DNA from: Zanthoxylum bungeanum
Lineage: Eukaryota > Streptophyta > Magnoliopsida > Sapindales > Rutaceae
Direction: 5' to 3'
Length of the DNA: 64,000 bases
Assembly (NCBI GenBank): GCA_019454045.1
Contig: SKCR01032789.1
Coordinates: forward strand, 277,923 to 341,922
Positions within the stretch are counted from its first letter, which is position 1. Every line of letters begins with the position of its first letter. The position numbers and the translations under genes are program-made. The notes beneath the pieces were generated by a model. It saw only the letters and a program-made list of their open reading frames with translations, made no database searches and was not told the DNA's origin. Below are positions 57,401 through 64,000 of this stretch, in pieces.

Positions 57401-59706
57401 AAGATTCAATCTTGATTTCTCCTTGTTGAAATGTTGTAGAGAACTTTCAAAGATTCTCTAAACACTTCTCTAACTTAGGCTAATTTCCTCTAACTCTTGC
57501 TTGTTTTAGTTTTCTTAAGCTTAAAATTCTCAGGCTCATCTAGCTTAATTAAAATCTTCTTCAAGCTTGCTATTTATAGCAAAACTTAGACAATTTTTAA
57601 TTAATAAAAATTGTCTATCAACTTTTAGGTGGGATTAATCTAATTTGTCCAAATATGTATAATTAGGTATGACTAATCACGTTTGTCTAGGACTTTGATT
57701 TAATCTAATTAAATCAAGACAAAAATTAGCAAATGGATTAGTTTATTGTCTACCACTTTTATTTAATCCAATTAAATCAAGCCAAATACATATATAATTA
57801 CATATTTATAATTACCAAAATATCCTCAAAATGGTAGAGATATTTATGAAATTATGATAAAGCTCTTGTGTGATTTTAGATTAATCCAATTAATCCAATT
57901 AGGTCAAAGTAAATAATCAATGTTATCCAATAACACTTAATTATTTTAGTTGATAATTATAATATCGAATATTATTTATTATCAAAAATTATCGGCTACC
58001 AAAGTGCTCAACGAGTGTATTTTATATTGTGTGACTCTCTAAGTCTAGACACGTTCGTCATATAAGCTCAGCTTATATGTACGCAAATCGGCCACCTCCG
58101 AATTCGCGAAGAACACGAACGACCTTTCTGAACTATACAAGTCTAGGTCATCACATATGTTTAACAATCCCTCAGTCAAAGGCTATCCGAGTTGTGCTTA
58201 GGAAATATAGAATACACTGTCAAGTTTTCAAGACACACATCTCATGTCGACACATCCATAATTCTTTACAACTTAATCACAAACCATTTCTGATAAAAGC
58301 GATCCACCCTAGGTGATCACATATGTTTAATAATTCTTTACAACTTCAGAATCATGACTTACTCACATGGATACCTAAACCCCTTATGGTACACAAACGA
58401 GTCGGCAAATCCTATCTTGATATGCACTTGAATAATATGTGTATTGGTCAACACCCAACAAACATCTAGAGGCCAGACCATGAAAGGTTTCTGATATACA
58501 TGGCATCAAAGTGTGGAGGATCTCACAGAAAACCAATGCTATCATATAGTCAGAGGATCACATATGCTACTTGACTCGAGGAGATTCCTATTGACGGTGG
58601 TGTATACTTCTAACTATTAGGAATCACCTGTGAGTCATTCAGCATCCGCTCCAATGAATACCCACATGTCTATATGAGCTTCACATGCTGATGGTACATC
58701 AGGTTAAACCATTGGAACTCCAATTCCAATATATGACATGTGTTTGTCTTCTGGGTTATAGGAATTCGATCGTATTCCAAAACCAACGACTAGGAATATT
58801 TATTTTAAGAATAGTTTATAATAGTAATACTATCCCAATGTCGGACCACCTAGTTTCCAGTATTACTACATGACTATTCTAAGGTCGATGTCATTCTCAG
58901 CTTATATATATCCATCTAATATGCATAATGATATTACCATTAATAAGGTTTGAAATGAAAATATAGTTATTTTATTAATAAATAATAAAATATAATGTAT
59001 TATACATTATTCGGATTGGCGCTCCAAGCATCAACTCCAACAACCTATACCTATATGGTACACATACAGACTGACAGATCCTATCTTGATACACACTTGA
59101 TTAACGAGTGTATCAGTCCACGCCCAATGAACATCTAGCGGTCAGACTGTGGAAGGTCTCTAACATATATGGCATCAAAGTGTGGAGGATCTCACACAAA
59201 ATCAATTTTATCATATAGTCAATGGATCACATATGATACTTGACTCGAGGAGATTCCTATTGACGGTGGTATATACTTCCAACTATTAGGAATCACCTAT
59301 AAGTCATTCAGTATTCGCTCCATCTAATATCCACATGTCTATACGAGCTTCCAAAGCTCATGGTGCATCGTGTTAAACCATTGGAACTCCAATTCCAATT
59401 TACGATATGTGTTAGTATTCTAGGTTATAGGAATTCGGTCGTATTCTAAAATCAATGACTAGGATTATTTATTTAAGAATAGTTTCTAATAGTAATATTA
59501 TCCCAATGTTGGACCACCTAGTATTCAGTATTACTACAAGATTATTCTAAAGTCGATGTCATTCTTAGCATATTTATATATCAATCTAATATTCATAATG
59601 ACATTACCATTAATAAGGTTTGAAATGAAAACGTAGTTACTTTATTAATAAAATAATATTATACAATATATTATTCGGATTGGCGTTCCAAGTACCAACT
59701 CTCACA
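54436..59706 (-). mobile_element. 5' LTR of element C, split by solo LTR D
   Basis: On the minus strand it starts TGTGAGAGTTGGTAC at 59706 and ends ATCCCAACA at 54436. Without D and one ACCTA it is 2646 bp, agreeing with the 3' LTR (2649 bp). It repeats the GC-rich GTTAGCATCG/GTCGCGCCGCGC words at 54690-54800. No gene was found. Confidence 0.85.
56423..59042 (-). mobile_element. Solo LTR D of the copia C/E family, TSD ACCTA
   Basis: 2620 bp, starting TGTTGGAGTTGATGC at 59042 on the minus strand and ending ..CCGCTCTAATA at 56423 (the usual TG..CA end is mutated). Exact ACCTA duplications lie at 56418-56422 and 59043-59047. It is inserted into an LTR of its own family and has no interior, so an original element was lost by recombination between its LTRs. 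Confidence 0.88.
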
Positions 59707-61178
59707 TTTTGAAGGAGTTAAACATATTAGTTGTAAATAAGTTTATAAAAAGAAGTTAGGGCCCGATGAAAAGGTATAAACCTTTAAGTCCCGATTGGTA
59801 GAGAAATGTTACACTCAACATCCTGAGATTGACTATGAGGTAAATTTGTCGCCAGTCGCTATGCTAAAATCTATTAGGATACTCTTAGTCGTTGTTGAAT
59901 ATCATGAATATTAGATATGACAGACGAATGTGAAAACCGCGTTCCAAATGGATTCCTCGATGAGGATATCTATATGGAATAACTAAAGATTTTCGTATCC
60001 AGTGAGACTTCAAACTTGGTTTTTAAGCTCAAGAAGTCTATTTATGGACTTAAACATTCATCCTGAAGCTGGAATCGTCATTTTAATGAGATAATTAGAT
60101 TATCTAGATTCATCAAGAACAAGAAAGAACTGTGTGTTTATAAGAAAGTTAGTGTGAGCTAAGGGTGGCAATGGGTCGGGCCGCGCCCATTTTGGCCCGG
60201 GTGCCCGGCCCGACTCGGGTCCGGGCTTTAACTGGCCCGATTTTTATTAATAAAAAATCAATTTTTTTAATTTATTATATAAATATATATATATAACTTA
60301 TTATATAAATATAAATAATATTTTTTTAAGCTCGGGCCGGGCCGAGCCCGGGCTTAATGTGATAGGCCCGACCCGAGCCCGAGTCGGGCCTCTACTCCAC
60401 GGGCCCGGCCTGGGATTTTTTACCCCCGGGCCCGGGCTTTTCTGTCACCATTAGTGTGAGCTTGACAATATTCCTTGTTTTATATGTAGACGATATCCTT
60501 ATCATTGGGAATGATATAAGATTGATGCAAAGTGTGAAAGCCTACCTTTGCAAGAACTTCTTTATGAAAGACATTGGTGAAACTTCCTATATATTGGGTA
60601 TAAGGCTCTACCGAGATAGAGTAATGAAGCTTATAGGGTTGTCGCAATCCACGTACATAGATAAAATATTGGAATGGTACGAGTTTACGAACTACAGGGC
60701 ATTAAATGCATATTTTCGATAAGATATACATATTTTGAAGAAAATGGCACCTCGAACTGAGGAATAGAGATTTAGAATGTCTAACTTGCCATATGCTTCT
60801 TATATTGGAAATATTATGTATGTTTTTTTTTGTACAAGACCCGAAATCAATTTTGGGTTTTAGTGTTACTAGCTGATATCAATCTAATCAGGGTAATGCA
60901 TATTGGACGGTCGTGAAACATATCATGAAATATCTTAAAAGTACCAAGGATAAGTTTTTAATTTATTGAGAAAATGAGCTACAACTTAAGGGTTATACAG
61001 ACTCCGATTTTCAGAGAGATCAGGATGATAGAAAGCCTACATCTGGATACTTATTTACCATTATTAGCAATGCGTTTAGTTATCGATGTTCAAAACAAGG
61101 CTCTATAGTGGATTCTACAACTAAGGTGAAATTTATAGCAACTTCAGAAGCTGCTAAAGAAGCAAAATGAATGCGTGG
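59707..61178 (+). pseudogene. Copia reverse transcriptase and RNase H (element E), degraded
   Basis: It resumes after element C with the VKHISCKWVYKK relic, then the NGFLDEDIYME-like segment (59950-59975). The MITE at 60159-60452 interrupts it. It is open again over 60456-60722 with FLVLYVDDILIIGNDI (catalytic YVDD) and SYILGIRLYRDR. The RNase H relic LKGYTDSDFQRDQDDRKPTSGY lies at about 60985-61045, ending near AAKEAK at 61160. It is truncated before the expected polypurine tract and 3' LTR. Confidence 0.82.
60159..60452. mobile_element. GC-rich hAT-type MITE, ~294 bp, in element E
   Basis: The ends CTAAGGGTGGCAATGG and CTGTCACCATT are imperfect inverted repeats, and AGTGTGAG duplicates flank it (60151-60158, 60453-60460; identity extends to 11 bp, so the exact edge is uncertain). 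The interrupted copia frame continues exactly when it is removed. Both ends are packed with GGGCCGGGC / GCCCGGGCC words around an AT-rich centre. It has no ORF. Confidence 0.8.
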
Positions 61179-61210
61179 GTAGCCTCCTCGCTAGCACTAA
61201 GTTTAACAAC
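61170..61210 (-). mobile_element. Scrap of Athila-type post-integrase sequence
   Basis: TGGGTAGCCTCCTCGCTAGC and the following bases resemble 33317-33346 of element B (plus-strand view). Only ~35 bp is recognisable. It marks where element E is truncated. Confidence 0.4.
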
Positions 61211-62068
61211 TTTATACAATTCCTAGATCTGAATTCCTAGATCCGATCGGGGTATATCCAGATTCAAAATTCTGGGACCGAGTCCATAATTTTATACAAA
61301 TATAATTGTAGAAAAATTATTAAAAAAAAATAGATTTCCGGATCCAATCTGGGTACACCCGGATCTAGACTGAGAACACCCTTATCTAGATCCATATATT
61401 TTTCCCGAATATGGATACGAACTCAGATCTATCAAAATATATCCCGGCCTGGACCATCAGATCTGGGTCTAAGTCCAAATTTTGTCATTCCTTGAAGTGA
61501 GCTATGAAAATTTTAGAAAAAAAGAAAAAATATTTTGTAAAATGACTTATACAATTGTATTTTGTAAGTCATTTTTTTTTTCAGAAAATGACTTGAATTT
61601 TTATTAACCATAAAATAGTTTACATTAACCAAATAAGTAGACTTCAAACACCGTAAAATGTGAAAAATATTTTTTGAAAATCATTTTACTGTTATACAAA
61701 CACCATAAAATGTGGACAACGTTTTTTGATAATCGTTGGCTTTTATAAATTATGGTTCACTTTCTTAGTTATTTGTCAATATAACTATTCGGGTTAGTAG
61801 TTCGGTGGTCTCATGCTCTTGAATAAAACTTGAGTATGTGAGTTTGAGTATCTACAGGAACTCACGTGTGAATTTTTAAAAAAAAAAATTATATAATATA
61901 GTCTAATGATAGCAACTCAATTTCTCCCCCACCCATGTGAGTGAGGTTTGAACCTTATCTATACATTTGGTTCAATGTGGGAATGCGTTTAAGATGAGGC
62001 GACCATAAGCTTATCATGAAGGGAGAATAGAGAGAGAGTGAATGAGTTTAAATGTCAGAAATTATATA
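61211..62068. other. AT-rich flank with small repeats
   Basis: No gene. 61225-61480 repeats CTAGATC(C/T)G and ends GACAAAATTTGG on the minus strand, suggesting another old MITE. At about 61539-61579 AAAATGACTTA..TAAGTCATTTT forms a hairpin. At 61795-61890 GGTTAGTAGTTCGGTGGTC and GAGTTTGAGTATC, followed by an A-run, resemble A and B boxes of a tRNA-derived SINE, but the match is weak. Confidence 0.4.
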
Positions 62069-62547
62069 TTTGGTTGAATGGGAGAATGAGCATGAGTTTT
62101 GGGTAAATAAATTTGAAAATTATATTAAATGTCTTTTTATCATTTTCTTATTAATTTGGAACATTAATTGGAATATCCATTATGGCTTACAGAGATGGCT
62201 AAAAATCTCTCAAAAGACAACTAATGTTAAAAATAAAAATAAAAATACAATTTTGGTAAATTAATTGATTTAACGGGCTAAAATAAATTATATCTGATGG
62301 TTAAAATTTAATCAAGTCAATGGTTATTTGGTAATTTTTAATAATTATGATATTCTTCTCAAGCCCAATGTGGTAATAGAAATACCACTTATATGAAGAG
62401 AATTGCTTATTGCCACATGAGGAGAATAAGGATTCGAAGCTCACGCTCAATCGCTCATTGACTTTTTAAAAATTCAACTAAAATGAAGGAATGAGCATAT
62501 GCTAAATTCATTCACTCGGCTCATATTCTATTCTCCTTAACCAAACG
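62069..62547. mobile_element. Possible MITE with ~30-bp imperfect inverted ends
   Basis: TTTGGTTGAATGGGAGAATGA near 62070 is mirrored by the reverse complement of 62505-62545 (TTTGGTTAAGGAGAATAGAAT), each followed inward by GAGCAT words. The interior is AT-rich without a gene; the ORF at 62052-62264 lies inside it and looks accidental. Target duplication was not resolved. Confidence 0.45.
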
Positions 62548-63820
62548 TAGCATATATCTCTTATTTTCATTAAAGATATTTTACCAATTGAACTAACTCT
62601 CACCCAAAAAAAAAAAAAAATATTTACTTACCACTACATTTATTTTATTTTCTATATTGAATGTAATATACTAGTTAAAGCAGCACAATTTTAGTTTTCT
62701 TTCATATTATTCATAAAATAATTTCAAATAAGTAAAATACTTCTAATTTATAACTCTCTCAAAGAATGTAATTAATTTTTATGTTTTAATTTTTTAAATT
62801 AACATAATAAATGTATTTAATAATTATAAGGATATAAATATCAAATTACTATATATTTAAGATATTTTTTAATTATAAAAATAAACAACATAAAACTTAT
62901 ATTCAAACACTGAAAAAGAAAAACAAACATGTTGTTTATATATATATATATATATATATTCAAATCTATTCAGACTTTAACGAAATTTAAACATATTCAT
63001 ACATGAGGATTACTTTTACACTACTCTTAAAAGATTTTATTATTATATTTTTCTAAAAGATGAAATATATAAATTTAAATGGAGTGCTTTAGCACTAATT
63101 TTAGAAGAGTTTAAAGGATGATTAGGGATTGAAGTCCCTCCTGGTCCTTGACTAGGTCCCTTCTCTTGGTACTGATATGCTTTCATGCTTTGTGCATTTT
63201 GTATCTGCTAATACCAAATTTCTACTCAATTGAGTTTTTTTTTATTTATCATATTTATTGAGCTTAATCTATACAGCTGTCATCAGTTGCTTTAATTTAA
63301 TGTTTTTCATCTAAAGCATATTTATACAACTTGCAAGTCCTTGGCCTTATCGTCATATGAACTTTAATAATTAAAACTTTGTCTTCAATTACCTAATTTA
63401 TTTATTTATTTATTTATTTATATATGCATTTTAATCAATTATCACATGAGCTAGACGACCGTTGAAATCAAATTTAAAACACGTGGAAGCTCTGCAAATT
63501 GATCTTTTTTTTAGGATCCTAAGTATCTTTAGTTCTCTACTGCATGCTATGACCTGGCAAATCATGTGCCCACATCATTTTCAATAAATTTTTGCAATTT
63601 CAATCACGTTCTGGAATCTATGCGTCATTGTATTATTTTATTTATTTATTTATTTTTGTCTATAATGAATTTGAATCTAAATCTTTTACCACAAGTATTC
63701 TAATAGTAATCTACGTTTAAAATTTAGATATATTATTTAATAATTATCAATCACCATTTATAAAAAAAACTCAATATATAATTCAGTTTAATACCAAATC
63801 TAAATCCTTAATTAATTAAT
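62548..63820. other. AT-rich sequence without recognisable gene
   Basis: It includes an (AT)n run at about 62937-62959, A-run 62606-62620 and TTTA-type tetranucleotide runs near 63403-63421 and 63636-63652. No open frame with family features was seen on either strand. Confidence 0.5.
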
Positions 63821-64000
63821 TATGTGTTGATCAAGTGTTTGAATTGATTGGTTAATTTGGTTATTTAACTTGAAATAACTTGTGTCAAATTAAATTTATA
63901 CTGAATTAATAATCATGTGATAAATGAAATTAATTAATTATGTGTTGATCAAGTATTTGAATTGATTGGTTAATTTGGTTATTTAACTTGAATTAACATG
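63821..64000. repeat. ~119-bp direct repeat at the window end
   Basis: TATGTGTTGATCAAGT and about 55 further bases at 63821 recur at 63940 with few changes. The second copy runs to the window end, so the full repeat number is unknown. Confidence 0.75.

Larger units (their letters stand above)
26193..59706 (-). mobile_element. Element C: full-length Ty1/copia on the minus strand, with four nested insertions
   Basis: Read on the minus strand it has 5' LTR (59706-54436), primer site, gag, protease, integrase, reverse transcriptase, RNase H, polypurine tract and 3' LTR (38594-26193). Without nested insertions its LTRs measure 2646 and 2649 bp. Insertions are B in the 3' LTR, solo LTR I in reverse transcriptase, H in the integrase-RT linker and solo LTR D in the 5' LTR. 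The coding parts hold many stops. The target inside E gave TTCTG/TTTTG. Confidence 0.85.
23119..61178 (+). mobile_element. Element E: Ty1/copia, deleted and split by element C
   Basis: It comprises LTR head (23119-24482), integrase remnants (24483-26192), then element C, then reverse transcriptase and RNase H remnants (59707-61178). The protein sequence resumes across C: GACTTGGTTGAGC..TTCTG on the left and TTTTGAAGGAGTTAAAC on the right correspond to the contiguous stretch at 41800-41850 in C. The duplications TTCTG and TTTTG differ at one of five bases. The 3' end is truncated near 61178, where a gypsy-like scrap begins. E belongs to the same family as C (LTR start TGTTAGAGTTGGTGC). Confidence 0.8.

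Noticed and set aside
61795..61890. tRNA-derived SINE
   Set aside because: A- and B-box-like words and an A-run are present, but the B box matches poorly and no target duplication was resolved. Noted only as a possibility in the flank entry.

Overview
This is nuclear DNA from a flowering plant, probably a eudicot. The evidence is the AT-rich base composition, plant-type LTR retrotransposons with plant tRNA primer sites, and captured plant LOG (cytokinin-activating) genes. I see no ordinary single-copy host gene, no rRNA or tRNA gene and no CRISPR. Almost every base from 1 to about 61,180 belongs to transposable elements inserted into one another. The last ~2.8 kb is AT-rich sequence with small repeats.

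Layout. (1) 1-4508: 3' half of a non-autonomous Ty1/copia derivative (F), whose LTR carries an inverted copy of its own head. (2) 4509-13282: Ty3/gypsy element A of the Athila/Tat group, cut at its 5' side by F. It has a decayed protease-RT-RNase H-integrase, then a small cysteine-rich ORF, a broken LOG gene and the 3' LTR. (3) 13283-23080: a chromovirus-like element G with no visible coding capacity. A sits in its 5' LTR and a decayed hAT transposon (17457-20400, target duplication TTCAAGAG) sits in its 3' LTR. (4) 23119-61178: a deleted copia element E (+), split by a full copia element C (-, 26193-59706). (5) Inside C lie gypsy element B (28254-38001, duplication GTCAA), a solo LTR I (39672-41426), the complete non-autonomous copia derivative H (41966-51479, duplication CATAA) and a solo LTR D (56423-59042, duplication ACCTA). 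Two hAT-type MITEs sit in E.

The most notable content is the LOG cargo. Elements A and B are related but independently inserted. Both carry an intronless gene for a LONELY GUY-type cytokinin riboside 5'-monophosphate phosphoribohydrolase, between the integrase end and the polypurine tract, where envelope-like genes sit in other retroelements. The copy in A has an in-frame stop and a frameshift. The copy in B is open over 218 codons with the family signature motif intact. B has lost reverse transcriptase, RNase H and the integrase core by an internal deletion that fuses protease in frame to the integrase tail, but keeps a long gag ORF, a tRNA-Asp primer site and near-equal LTRs (1857 and 1860 bp). 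It therefore looks like a recently mobile, non-autonomous vehicle for a plant hormone gene.

Relative order from nesting: E is older than C. C is older than B, D, H and I. G is older than A and the hAT. A is older than F. All calls come from reading the sequence by eye. Family names rest on motif recognition, and no database search was possible.
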